64,000 nt of DNA from assembly GCF_000400735.1 (NCBI RefSeq), contig NZ_KE007362.1:62001-126000 (forward strand), in the 5' to 3' direction. The position numbers and the translations under genes are program-made. Positions 54,817 through 64,000 of the stretch are shown here, piece after piece. The number at the start of each line of letters is the position of its first letter. The first letter of the stretch is position 1. Source of the stretch: Acinetobacter tandoii DSM 14970 = CIP 107469 (GTDB lineage Bacteria; Pseudomonadota; Gammaproteobacteria; Pseudomonadales; Moraxellaceae). Below the pieces are notes generated by a model. It was not told the origin of the DNA and did not search any database. It was given only the letters and a program-made list of their open reading frames with translations.

Positions 54817-55221
54817 TCACTCAAGGTGCTTGGTTAAATATTCTATGATTTCAGTTTGATTAATTAAACGCGAACAATGCTTAGGACATTTTAAACATTT
54901 AATTTGACCGACAACAAAAATACGCTGTTCATTTAACAAATGACAAAATGCTTCAACATACCAATGCTGCTTTTCTTGATATACTCGAATAACATCAATA
55001 TCCCGAATGGTCATTTGACCTTTTTGATTTTGATAAAGAATTTCTAGCGTTTTACAGGGTGTACAAACACATTCAGGCTCTAAAGAAACTTGATCTTGTT
55101 CTAATGTGCTCAGTGGGCATGGTCTGTCATTCACATCACAAGGTTGCTTCCGTATTTTCTTATTTATCAACATGAAACCACCAAAGAAGATAGTCGCCAG
55201 TACAGCGCCCGCAATTTCCAT
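54817..55221 (-). CDS. membrane-anchored WYL-like protein with cysteine clusters
   Basis: 134 residues from ATG 55221 (a TTG two codons earlier is possible). One N-terminal transmembrane segment (residues ~3-20, MEIAGAVLATIFFGGFMLIN), then KKIRKQ. A Cys-rich stretch with ECVCTPC follows. Then comes a segment with WYL-domain character: TLEILYQNQKGQMTIRDIDV, then WYVEAFCHLLNEQRIF, close to the family pattern I-Y-x(4)-G-x(2)-T-x-R-x-I ... WY-V/L-E-A-x-C-x-x-R. It ends with CLKCPKHC. No HTH is present, so it is not a normal WYL transcription factor. Four Cys in two CxxC-like pairs suggest metal binding. Function unknown. Confidence 0.72.
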   Translation of the reverse strand: MEIAGAVLATIFFGGFMLINKKIRKQPCDVNDRPCPLSTLEQDQVSLEPECVCTPCKTLEILYQNQKGQMTIRDIDVIRVYQEKQHWYVEAFCHLLNEQRIFVVGQIKCLKCPKHCSRLINQTEIIEYLTKHLE

Positions 55222-55227
55222 CTTCAA

Positions 55228-55935
55228 ACCACACCTCGTTATCTCTTTTAAATTCTTTATCTATTTTAAACAACCGCAAAGACGAGCCAATTGTAGCAAA
55301 TCCATATCATTTTATTGATTCAATTTTCGCATTAATTTTGAATTGATTTAAAAGATAGATTTATAAATAAAGATAAATTCTATAGATTTTACATATAATT
55401 ACTTATTTATATTATGTCCATAAAATTATTATTAAAGTAAATTTCACTTTTTTCGAATAAAAAAATTTTAAACAGATGTTGTCCTTTTAAACACAGCTTT
55501 TAAAGTTAAATACTCCTCTAAAGTATCTGATTTAAAATATAAATACCTCATAACCTATAGTTTACTCATTAACCGATGTAATTTAATTAAATAAAGAACC
55601 ATTAAATTTGAACAACCATAAATTCAAGTGCTTATTTTTATAATTTTTTTATTTATACACTACTTTTTAAGCCTAACAACCCCATCTCTCCATCTCAGCC
55701 CTTACACAACCTTCCCCATCAAATAGGTCGTATTCTTTTTCTATTGGTTTCACTTTTTCAACTTAGAAAGCTATTAGAAGCTTAATTGTTCTAACCATGA
55801 GATTCCATAATGAGTACCCAAACCAAATTCAGGTATTCATTCGAGTACTCATTTTCCGAAGTGATCACTTAAAATTTGACTTATTTAACCTTAAAGATGA
55901 AATGCAGAATTTCATGCAAGCATTTATTTTTATGC
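55228..55935. other. about 700 bp AT-rich gap
   Basis: No convincing gene on either strand. A 20-codon frame at 55810 (MSTQTKFRYSFEYSFSEVIT) lacks a ribosome site. No repeat or RNA recognised before the tRNA terminator. Confidence 0.5.
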
Positions 55936-55937
55936 AA

Positions 55938-55976
55938 TAAAAAGCCCCCAAGTCTTAATATGCTTGAGGGCTTTTA
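55938..55976 (-). terminator. intrinsic terminator of tRNA-Leu
   Basis: On the minus strand AAAAGCCCTCAAG, a 10-base loop, CTTGGGGGCTTTT (one G-U) and a T-run, starting 6 bases after the tRNA 3' end. Confidence 0.88.
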
Positions 55977-55981
55977 ATATA

Positions 55982-56068
55982 TGGTCCCGAGGGTCGGACT
56001 CGAACCGACACGTCATCTCTGACAGCGGATTTTGAGTCCGCCGCGTCTACCAATTTCACCACCTCGGG
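55982..56068 (-). tRNA. tRNA-Leu (anticodon CAA)
   Basis: 87 nt including an encoded CCA. Acceptor CCCGAGG / CCTCGGG with discriminator A; anticodon stem GCGGA / TCCGC with loop CTCAAAA giving anticodon CAA (reads UUG); T arm GTCGG-TTCGAGT-CCGAC; a long variable arm typical of class II tRNAs. It carries its own promoter and terminator. Confidence 0.97.
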
Positions 56069-56083
56069 TAGGTGTTGATGCGT

Positions 56084-56111
56084 ATATTAACCTGTTTAAA
56101 AAACTTGTCAA
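56084..56111 (-). promoter_or_regulatory. promoter of tRNA-Leu
   Basis: Perfect -35 TTGACA (56111-56106) and -10 TAATAT (56089-56084) on the minus strand with a 16-bp spacer, placing the start a few bases before the tRNA 5' end. Confidence 0.82.
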
Positions 56112-56236
56112 CGTAAGATTAGCACATTTGGTTACTTTTAAAACAGAATGGTTTTTTTAGATTCTTATTTAACCAATTTCGACTAAAAAATGAAAAAAAG
56201 AATATACTACAGCCAGTTTTTTTAGCGAAATGTGTC

Positions 56237-57274
56237 ATGCAACTTTCTGACTTCAATTTTGATCTTCCTGATGAGCTTATTGCTCGATATCCATTAGACA
56301 CCCGCAGTTCATCACGCTTGCTCCATTTAGATGCGCAAGGTCAATATCATGATCATCAGTTTACCGATATTCTGGATTTACTGAATGACGGCGATCTCTT
56401 GATTTTAAACGATACTAAAGTGATGAAAGCCCGTTTAAAAGGTAAACGTGCAACAGGCGGTGCAGTTGAAGTTTTAGTCGAACGTTTGCAAGATGCGCAC
56501 ATCGCACATTGCCACATTAAAGCGAGTAACTCACCTAAAGCGGGTGCAGAACTATTTATTGGTACTGAAGAAATTAAAGTCACCGTCCAAGGTCGCCACG
56601 AGAATTTATTTATTGTTGAATTTTCACAACCGATTCTGGATGTTTTAGACCGTTGCGGTCAGTTACCCATTCCACCCTACTTCAACCGTGAAGCAGAGGC
56701 GATAGATACTGAACGCTACCAAACTGTATTCAATGATCCAAGCAAATTAGCCAGTGTTGCCGCACCCACTGCAAGTTTACACTTCGATCAAGCTTTACTG
56801 GAGAAACTCGAAGCTAAAGGAATTCACAAAGCTTTCGTGACCTTACATGTAGGTGCTGGAACATTTCTACCTGTTCGTACCGATGATATTGCCAATCATG
56901 TCATGCACAGCGAATGGTGCGATGTACCAGCACATACTGTTGAATTAATTCGTGAAACCAAAGCACGAGGGAATAAAGTCATTGCGGTTGGCACAACAGC
57001 AACACGTGCGGTGGAAAGTGCTGCCCAAGCACATAACAGTGTACTCGATGCTTGGGTCGGTGATACCCAGATTTTCATTTACCCTGGCTATGATTTTAAA
57101 GTGGTAGATCGTTTAATTACCAATTTCCATTTGCCCGAATCTACGCTGTTGATGTTGGTTTCTGCATTATCGAATCGTGACAATATTCTCAATGCCTACC
57201 AACATGCTGTAGCTACGCAATATCGTTTCTTTAGTTATGGCGATGCCATGCTAATTGATCGTTTTACAGGATAA
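56237..57274 (+). CDS. queA: S-adenosylmethionine:tRNA ribosyltransferase-isomerase
   Basis: 345 residues. Transfers and isomerises the ribosyl group of SAM onto preQ1-tRNA to give epoxyqueuosine at wobble position 34. Hallmarks: [25 protein letters not shown] at the start, [73 protein letters not shown], and [18 protein letters not shown] near the C-terminus. It works after Tgt, encoded 3 kb downstream; the two are separated here by three unrelated genes. Confidence 0.97.
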   Translation: MQLSDFNFDLPDELIARYPLDTRSSSRLLHLDAQGQYHDHQFTDILDLLNDGDLLILNDTKVMKARLKGKRATGGAVEVLVERLQDAHIAHCHIKASNSPKAGAELFIGTEEIKVTVQGRHENLFIVEFSQPILDVLDRCGQLPIPPYFNREAEAIDTERYQTVFNDPSKLASVAAPTASLHFDQALLEKLEAKGIHKAFVTLHVGAGTFLPVRTDDIANHVMHSEWCDVPAHTVELIRETKARGNKVIAVGTTATRAVESAAQAHNSVLDAWVGDTQIFIYPGYDFKVVDRLITNFHLPESTLLMLVSALSNRDNILNAYQHAVATQYRFFSYGDAMLIDRFTG

Positions 57275-57314
57275 CTGTTTTACCAGATAACAATAACAAG
57301 GAACTTCCGCCCTT

Positions 57315-58343
57315 ATGCCGATTGATACTGTGCGACATTCGATTCATATTCGTCGTAAAAAGAATCAGGTGGTCTTCCACAATATTGCTCGGCTTTGGGA
57401 CATTGGGCGTCAGGCGCAAAGCCATCAACAAATTTTAGATGGCCTGCATCCTTGGAATGCTCCTGTCACCTTGAAGTTTGAAAATACCCTACCGTGGTTG
57501 CTTGCAATTACAGGCAGTCTTTTTATGCTTGCGATTTTGATTCAACCCAGTAGTATTTGGGCTCAAACTAGCCTGTTTTGTGGCGGGTTGATGGTATTTT
57601 GGGCTTATATTTCTTATGAAGATGATGACCCCATTGAAGAGGTGATTGATTATCTCGAACAACAAACCATTGCACAAAAATATCAGTTGGCTTACCACCG
57701 CCAACCACAACATATTTCCGTTCCACTCAATCCAGTTTTATTTATTGCCCACTTAAAACGCCTGTTTCCAGTATTTGAGCAAGGCTCTGTTTCCAATGAT
57801 TTTCCATTATATGCAAGCACTGTTTGGACAGATGAAGAAAACAAGGACCATCAAGTACTGGTATTTCAATATCACTTTGTGAATGAAGTACGCATGACTG
57901 ATAAAGATGGCAATCAGGTCAAGGTTCAAGAAATACATCGCGATTTGTGGGGCGTATTTGTTTTTGGTCTAGACATGCCAGGCTTAGCAATCAGTACTGC
58001 GAGCAAATCCTTTGGTCACCCTTATTCTTTTGCATGGCATACCAGTGATATTCAGACCAATCAGCGACTCAAATTCTATGGTAGCGATGAAATGCAGATG
58101 GCGAAAACGCTAACACCTGCTATGGTACTTCGGCTATCCGACTTTTTTGAATACCGTTCAGGGGATTTGTTGTTTCATCCCGAGAGTGATGTCTTGTGTT
58201 ATCTAGGACCACATGATTTATTCAAAATTTCGAGCAAGGCTCAGAATATCCAAGATATTTCGAGTTTACGTGGACACTTACGTACATTTAAACTACCTTA
58301 TCTAGAACATTTAAAGTCTGATTTATTGAAACTTTTAAAATAA
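57315..58343 (+). CDS. DUF3137-like membrane protein, partner of LemA
   Basis: 342 residues with two transmembrane helices at about residues 58-78 and 82-98 (LPWLLAITGSLFMLAILIQP, TSLFCGGLMVFWAYISY), and a large soluble C-terminal domain. Resembles the DUF3137 layout (VFQYHFVNEVRMTDKDGN...HRDLWGVFVFGLDMPGLAI), a group often encoded next to LemA. That is exactly the case here: the lemA start is 38 bases downstream. Function unknown; an envelope role is likely. AAGGAA precedes the ATG. Confidence 0.7.
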   Translation: MPIDTVRHSIHIRRKKNQVVFHNIARLWDIGRQAQSHQQILDGLHPWNAPVTLKFENTLPWLLAITGSLFMLAILIQPSSIWAQTSLFCGGLMVFWAYISYEDDDPIEEVIDYLEQQTIAQKYQLAYHRQPQHISVPLNPVLFIAHLKRLFPVFEQGSVSNDFPLYASTVWTDEENKDHQVLVFQYHFVNEVRMTDKDGNQVKVQEIHRDLWGVFVFGLDMPGLAISTASKSFGHPYSFAWHTSDIQTNQRLKFYGSDEMQMAKTLTPAMVLRLSDFFEYRSGDLLFHPESDVLCYLGPHDLFKISSKAQNIQDISSLRGHLRTFKLPYLEHLKSDLLKLLK

Positions 58344-58381
58344 CAGCGACTAGAATGTACAACCATTAAACAGGGGGCAAC

Positions 58382-58948
58382 ATGGGACTTTTTATTTTAT
58401 TATTGCTCATTATTATTGGCATTGTAGCCATTATTTTCATTCGTAATAATATTGTGCGCCATCATAATGCCACTATTCGCGCTTGGTCAGATGTGACCAG
58501 CTACGAACGTCAAAAAATTAAAATTTTAGATGCGCTTGCACCCTTGGTAGAGCAATATTCAAGTTTTGAAAAAGGCACTTTAGAAAAAGTGACCGAATTG
58601 CGTCAGAATATTTTAAATTTGAATGCAAACACTGCCGATGTATCACAGTTACAACGGATTGAGAGCTTAAACAAAGAACTCATGCACAGTTTAAATGTCG
58701 TAGTTGAAAACTACCCTGAGCTTAAAGCCAATGAAATTTATCTAAAAATGATGAATGAAATTGAAGAACAAAACGAAAATGTAGGGGCTGCGATTACGAT
58801 TTTTAATCGCAATGTTGAACTGTTTAACAACCAAATACAGATTTTTCCCAACAATGTCATCAATACCATGACCATTGGCAAAAAAGCCATTCGACCATTT
58901 CGTGATACGGCAGCTATGCAAAATTTTGATTATCGTCCGAATTTTTAA
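58382..58948 (+). CDS. lemA: LemA family protein
   Basis: 188 residues. N-terminal signal anchor (LFILLLLIIIGIVAIIFIRN) followed by the LemA helical bundle: the region RAWSDVTSYERQKIKILDAL (family: AW..v...l.rR.dlip.Lv), VENYPELKANEIYLKMMNEIEEQNENVGAAITIFNRNVELFNNQIQIFPNNVINTM matches the canonical YPxLKA..xxxL...L...E..i..aR..yN..v..yN..i..fP motif. The mature part should face the periplasm. GGGGGC precedes the ATG. Second gene of the pair with the DUF3137-like protein. Confidence 0.92.
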   Translation: MGLFILLLLIIIGIVAIIFIRNNIVRHHNATIRAWSDVTSYERQKIKILDALAPLVEQYSSFEKGTLEKVTELRQNILNLNANTADVSQLQRIESLNKELMHSLNVVVENYPELKANEIYLKMMNEIEEQNENVGAAITIFNRNVELFNNQIQIFPNNVINTMTIGKKAIRPFRDTAAMQNFDYRPNF

Positions 58949-58965
58949 TGATTTAGCACAAAAGA

Positions 58966-58994
58966 CAGCATTGTGAATAAATTTCACAATGCTG
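58966..58994. terminator. hairpin between lemA and the diguanylate cyclase
   Basis: Perfect 12-bp stem CAGCATTGTGAA / TTCACAATGCTG with a 5-base loop between convergent genes; on the minus strand it is followed by TCTTTTG. Probably ends the cyclase transcript and possibly lemA. Confidence 0.75.
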
Positions 58995-59004
58995 CTAATT
59001 CCGA

Positions 59005-59931
59005 TTAAGACAGAAAACGAACCTGATTCCGCCCTTCAGCTTTTGCTTGATAGAGCAATTGGTCTGCCGACTGTAAAAAACTAGACACGTTTAAATAGTT
59101 TTGCCCTGCGCCATGCGTATTTACCCCAATGCTGACCGTAATATCAGCATGCTGACTTGCCATCAGATTCGGGATGGTCAAATGAGCCACTGCCTTACGG
59201 AAGCGCTCAGCAGATGAAACTGCATCTTCAAGTGTGGTTTCAGGCAAAATCACCACAAACTCTTCCCCACCAAAGCGCGCCACAAAATCATAGGCTCGAC
59301 TAAACTGATTTTTTAATAACTGCGCCACGGCAATCAAACACTGATCACCCTGCAAATGTCCAAAATCGTCGTTGTATTTTTTAAAATGATCAATATCAAT
59401 AAACAATATCGACAATGGTCGTTTATTGCGCTCTGCTCGCTTAAACTCGAATTCAATCCGTTCATTCAAAGCTTTGCGATTTGCCACCTGCGTCAACGGA
59501 TCTTGCAGCAATAATGCTTGATTCTTTTTATTCAACTCCTCAAGTTCCAATTCCATACTTTTACGTTCTGAAATGTCAAACATGAAGCCAATAATGGCAA
59601 TGGTTTTATCATTTTCACGAATCACATGCACAACATCACGGATCCAGACATACCCTCCATCTTGGGTTAAGGCACGATAATCAGCCTCATGATCCGTACC
59701 ATCATCAGAGAGTTGGATACACATACCGACCGTTTTATCTCGATCATCAGGATGTATACGATCAATCCAGTCTTGTGCAGATTTCCAACTGTCTTGCGGC
59801 CACCCCAATAAACTCTCAATTTGTGGTCCAATATAACTAAATTCTTTGGTATCCCAATTAATTTGCCATGGAATGGCATTTGTAGTTTCCAATAATGTTT
59901 TATAAAATTCCCATTCTTTTAACTCACTCAT
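59005..59931 (-). CDS. diguanylate cyclase with N-terminal PAS domain
   Basis: 308 residues from ATG 59931 (GGGGTGGGG just upstream; a GTG 7 codons earlier is possible). A PAS domain of the PAS_3 type at ~15-120 (WQINWDTKEFSYIGPQIESLLGWP ... VWIRDVVHVIREND) with a PAC-like end, a short coiled linker (~122-142), then a GGDEF domain (~143-307) with LLQDPLTQVANR, FIDIDHFKKYND and the active motif GGEEF at 221-225. The inhibitory I-site RAYD at 212-215 stands five residues before it, so product feedback is expected. Soluble; makes c-di-GMP from two GTP. Signal sensed by the PAS domain is unknown. Confidence 0.95.
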   Translation of the reverse strand: MSELKEWEFYKTLLETTNAIPWQINWDTKEFSYIGPQIESLLGWPQDSWKSAQDWIDRIHPDDRDKTVGMCIQLSDDGTDHEADYRALTQDGGYVWIRDVVHVIRENDKTIAIIGFMFDISERKSMELELEELNKKNQALLLQDPLTQVANRKALNERIEFEFKRAERNKRPLSILFIDIDHFKKYNDDFGHLQGDQCLIAVAQLLKNQFSRAYDFVARFGGEEFVVILPETTLEDAVSSAERFRKAVAHLTIPNLMASQHADITVSIGVNTHGAGQNYLNVSSFLQSADQLLYQAKAEGRNQVRFLS

Positions 59932-60207
59932 TACCCCACCCCAAGAATGCACTGTTCACATGAAGAACTAGTAAATACCAATTCTCTTTACAATTTAATC
60001 ACCATTTTCAGGTAAAATAGAAACAAATCATTACATAAGTAAAAATAATGCAAACTTCTGGCCAAACTTGCTTTTCACTTTCATTTTGAAATGACTGGAT
60101 CAGAATTAACAGTTCAATACATCACAAAACTGGCGTTTAAGCGCAGAATCGAGGAAAATAGCTCTCTTTTTAGCTCGAACAATCAGCGAACTGTTTTTTC
60201 GCCTTGA

Positions 60208-61350
<1,143 letters not shown>

Positions 61351-61448
61351 TTCTTTCAGCATTTGCGCTGAAGAAAAAGACAAGGTAAATTGCAGAACAA
61401 GTCTATTTATTATCAAATTGATACCAGTTTATTGTTTAGGAAATTGAA

Positions 61449-61778
61449 ATGAGCCTTTTTATTTCTACTGCTCACGCAGCAGGTGAAGCTGCACAGCAAC
61501 CAAGCCTCGTAACGAACTTACTTATGATTGCGGTTTTTGTCGCAATTTTCTACTTCTTGATTTGGCGCCCTCAATCTAAACGTGCTAAAGAACACCGCTC
61601 TTTGGTCGAAAGCTTAGGTGTTGGCAGTGAAGTTGTTTTTGCTGGTGGTTTGATGGGTAAAATTACTAAAATTGAAGGTGATTTTGCAGTGGTTGAATTA
61701 AACCGTGGTGTAGAAGTAAAAATTCAACGCGCAAGTGTGATTTCAGTTCTTCCTGAAGGCACATTAAATAACCTTTAA
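61449..61778 (+). CDS. yajC: preprotein translocase subunit YajC
   Basis: 109 residues with one transmembrane helix (TNLLMIAVFVAIFYFLIWRPQSKRAKEH) and the small cytoplasmic domain GSEVVFAGGLMGKITKIEGDFAVVELNRGVEVKIQRASV. Accessory to the SecDF complex. AGGAAATTGA precedes the ATG. An intrinsic-terminator-like hairpin follows before secD. Confidence 0.95.
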   Translation: MSLFISTAHAAGEAAQQPSLVTNLLMIAVFVAIFYFLIWRPQSKRAKEHRSLVESLGVGSEVVFAGGLMGKITKIEGDFAVVELNRGVEVKIQRASVISVLPEGTLNNL

Positions 61779-61786
61779 TCAAAAAT

Positions 61787-61810
61787 AGTCGTGCACCCGC
61801 ACGACTTTTT
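61787..61810 (+). terminator. hairpin with U tract between yajC and secD
   Basis: AGTCGTGC-ACCC-GCACGACT followed by TTTT, 9 bases after the yajC stop and about 20 bases before the secD start. Looks like a partial (attenuating) intrinsic terminator within the operon. Confidence 0.75.
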
Positions 61811-61829
61811 CATTTTAAGAAGAAAACAA

Positions 61830-63731
61830 ATGCGTTACCCAGCATGGAAATATCTACTGATTCTCGTGGTTCTCGTAGTCAGTACATTATATGCCCTGCC
61901 AAGTTTGTATCCTGATGAACCTGCTGTTCAAATTTCAGGTGCCAAAGCTGGTACTCAAATTGACCAAAGCATCATACAAAAAGCAGAGCAAATTTTAAAA
62001 AGCGAAAATATTGCAACGCATGACAATAGCTTTACCAATAACGCTGCATTACTCCGTCTAGATTCATCTGAGGCTCAGTTAAAAGCCAAAGATGCTTTGC
62101 GTCGTGGTCTTGGAGATAACTACGTTGTTGCGCTGAACCTTGCACCAACTACACCTGAATGGTTGCAAAAAATTGGTGCAAAACCAATGAAGCTCGGTTT
62201 GGACTTACGTGGCGGTGTTCACTTCTTGCTTGAAGTGGATATGGACAAAGCCATCAGCCAACGTATGGAAACCTCTGCAACCGATTTACGTCGTCAATTG
62301 CGTGACAATAAATTGAAATTCAATAGTCTTTCATTGAATAACAATACCATTACTTTGCAATTTGCGAACAATACAGATCGTGATGCAGTGATGGATTTCT
62401 TGCGCAGCAACAACAAAGAATATGCTCAACAAGCGATTGCATCAGATTCAGGCTCTAGCTTACGTTTAACCTATACCGATGTACGTAAGCAAGAAATTCA
62501 ATCTTATGCGGTCAACCAAAACTTAACCACCCTGCGTAACCGTATTAATGAGTTAGGGGTTGCAGAAGCACTAGTACAAACCCAAGGTAGCAACCGTATT
62601 GTGGTTGAATTACCAGGTGTACAAGATACCGCTGAAGCAAAGCGTGTTTTGGGCCGTACTGCGAACTTAGAGTTCCGTCTGGTTTCAGACCAGAATGATC
62701 AATATATTGATCCATATACGGGTAAATATAATGGTCAGCCATTACCTCCAGGCACGGAAGTATTTGCTTATCAGTCACTTGATAGTGGCCGTGAATTATT
62801 ACTTAGCCGTAATCGTATTCTTACAGGTGAGCGTGTTCAAAATGCCTCTTCTGGCTTTAGTCAGGACACTGGCGGTGCTGAAGTAAATATTACCCTCGAT
62901 AGCGCGGGTGGTAAGCTCATGGCTGATGCGACACGGAATTCTGTGGGTAAACGTATGGCGGTGTTGTTTATCGAAAATAAACAAAAAATCAGCTATGTCA
63001 CAGACCCGAAAACTGGTGCACAAACTGAAGTCCGTACACCGTATGCAGAATCTGTGGTTATTAATGCCGCCACGATTCAAGCCGTACTCGGCTCACAATT
63101 CCGTATTACAGGTTTAGACTCACCACAAGAAGCAGCCGAACTGGCACTGATGTTGCGTGCAGGTGCATTAGCCGCTCCAATGTATTTTGTTGAAGAACGT
63201 GTGGTTGGTCCTAGCCTCGGTCAAGAAAACATTGATAAAGGTGTCTTATCCACCCAAATCGGTTTCTTACTGGTTGCAATCTGGATGGTGGTGTTCTTCC
63301 GTCTATTTGGTTTAATTGCCAATTTAGCCTTAGTGATCAATATTGCCATGATCCTGACCGTAATGTCTTGGATTGGCGCCTCACTATCGCTTCCAGGTAT
63401 TGCAGGTATCATCATTACCATTGGTATGGCGGTCGATGCCAACGTCCTCATCTGTGAACGAATACGGGAGGAAATGAAATGGGGAGCTTCTCCTAAACAA
63501 GCCATTATTGCGGGTTATGATCGAGCTTATAACACCATTTTAGACTCGAACTTAACCACCTTTATTGTCGCGTTCATTTTATTTGCAATCGGTTCAGGTC
63601 CAATCAAAAGCTTTGCAGTCACCCACATGATTGGTATTGTCTGCTCGATGTTTACCTCTATTACGGTGACGCGTGCAGTCGTACAATTGATTTATGGCAA
63701 AAAGCGTGACTTGAAGAAGTTGAGCATTTAA
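61830..63731 (+). CDS. secD: protein translocase subunit SecD
   Basis: 633 residues from ATG 61830 (MRYPAWKYLLILVVLVVSTL); the longer frame begins inside the terminator-like hairpin and is unlikely. First transmembrane helix, then the periplasmic P1 domain starting at the D1 motif LGLDLRGGVHFLLEVD, a second part with RNRINELGVAEALVQTQG and ELPGVQDTAEAKRVLGRTANLEFRLV, and five C-terminal helices of the RND fold with the D5/D6-type motifs AGALAAPMYFVEERVVGPSLG and GMAVDANVLICERIREE. With SecF it uses the proton gradient to pull exported proteins through SecYEG. Confidence 0.97.
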   Translation: MRYPAWKYLLILVVLVVSTLYALPSLYPDEPAVQISGAKAGTQIDQSIIQKAEQILKSENIATHDNSFTNNAALLRLDSSEAQLKAKDALRRGLGDNYVVALNLAPTTPEWLQKIGAKPMKLGLDLRGGVHFLLEVDMDKAISQRMETSATDLRRQLRDNKLKFNSLSLNNNTITLQFANNTDRDAVMDFLRSNNKEYAQQAIASDSGSSLRLTYTDVRKQEIQSYAVNQNLTTLRNRINELGVAEALVQTQGSNRIVVELPGVQDTAEAKRVLGRTANLEFRLVSDQNDQYIDPYTGKYNGQPLPPGTEVFAYQSLDSGRELLLSRNRILTGERVQNASSGFSQDTGGAEVNITLDSAGGKLMADATRNSVGKRMAVLFIENKQKISYVTDPKTGAQTEVRTPYAESVVINAATIQAVLGSQFRITGLDSPQEAAELALMLRAGALAAPMYFVEERVVGPSLGQENIDKGVLSTQIGFLLVAIWMVVFFRLFGLIANLALVINIAMILTVMSWIGASLSLPGIAGIIITIGMAVDANVLICERIREEMKWGASPKQAIIAGYDRAYNTILDSNLTTFIVAFILFAIGSGPIKSFAVTHMIGIVCSMFTSITVTRAVVQLIYGKKRDLKKLSI

Positions 63732-63739
63732 GGAGATCG

Positions 63740-64000
63740 ATGATGACTGACATGACTCAACCCAAATCAAAACAATATGGTCGCCCTGACAATGAGCGTG
63801 TAATTGGCTTTATGAAGATCAGCAAACCTGCTGCTTTCGCGTCAATTTTAATTACCATTGCCAGTATCTTCTTCATTGCCGTGAATGGTCTTAACTTAGG
63901 TTTGGACTTTACTGGGGGTATTTCTGCGGAAGTCACCTATGCAAAACCGGTTGACCAAGATCAAATTGTTAAATCTCTTGAAGCTACAGGCTTTGAACAT
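63740..64000 (+). CDS. secF: protein translocase subunit SecF, 5' part
   Basis: Opens at ATG 63740 or 63743 (AGGAG at 63731-63735 overlaps the secD stop) and runs off the window after 87 codons. Visible: the cytoplasmic N-terminus, helix 1 (AFASILITIASIFFIAVNGL) and the SecF motif NLGLDFTGGISAEV. Partner of SecD; the gap to secD is 8 bases. Confidence 0.96.
   Translation, partial: MMTDMTQPKSKQYGRPDNERVIGFMKISKPAAFASILITIASIFFIAVNGLNLGLDFTGGISAEVTYAKPVDQDQIVKSLEATGFEH

Noticed and set aside
34723..56068. DUF11 cluster as a genomic island integrated at tRNA-Leu
   Set aside because: The tRNA 3' end faces the cluster, but I could not find a repeat of its 3' end near 34.7 kb, and no integrase is present; the idea stays unproven.

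Overview
The window looks like a chromosomal segment of a low-GC gammaproteobacterium of the Moraxellaceae, most probably Acinetobacter. This is inferred from gene content and protein style: three-subunit PntAA/PntAB/PntB, SoxR, DusA, an Acinetobacter-type tyrosine catabolic cluster, and queA/tgt/yajC/secD/secF. No database search was possible, so the species is not assigned. Almost the whole window is coding. There is one tRNA (Leu, anticodon CAA), and I found no complete insertion sequence, prophage or CRISPR array.  Layout. 1-8.6 kb: a DUF3303 gene broken by an amber codon, the proton-translocating transhydrogenase operon, an orphan AT-rich ORF, an EamA transporter, and SoxR divergent from a RidA/MFS pair across a textbook SoxR box. 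A decayed patch follows, ending in a broken tyrosine integrase beside dusA, a known integration hotspot. 8.6-21.7 kb: housekeeping genes (dusA, tcdA, acnA, tatD, prfC), a LysR regulator beside a small decayed ORF, two related lipoproteins, an AsnC/Lrp regulator and a YitT membrane protein. 22-30.6 kb: a phenylalanine/tyrosine catabolic cluster (hppD, IclR regulator, VOC protein, maiA, fahA, aroP, tyrB). No classical homogentisate dioxygenase is present; a VOC-fold protein sits where one is expected, and palindromic motifs are shared between the two control regions. 30.6-34.7 kb: an L-tartrate module (LysR regulator, MFS transporter, ttdA, ttdB).  34.8-54.5 kb: the most unusual part, a 20-kb minus-strand cluster of seven exported proteins. 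Three are large paralogs of about 900 residues with the same order of modules (DUF11-like Ig folds and DxNxDG calcium-type loops). One is a 1279-residue DUF11/SdrB-like protein, one a 163-residue single-module protein, one a 2005-residue protein with Ig-like scaffold and a C-terminal outer-membrane beta-barrel, and the last a small helical periplasmic protein. It reads as two transcription units and could build a cell-surface structure (inference).  54.8-64 kb: a membrane-anchored WYL-like protein with cysteine clusters, tRNA-Leu(CAA), queA, a DUF3137-like/LemA pair, a PAS-GGDEF diguanylate cyclase, tgt, yajC, secD and the start of secF, which runs off the window.
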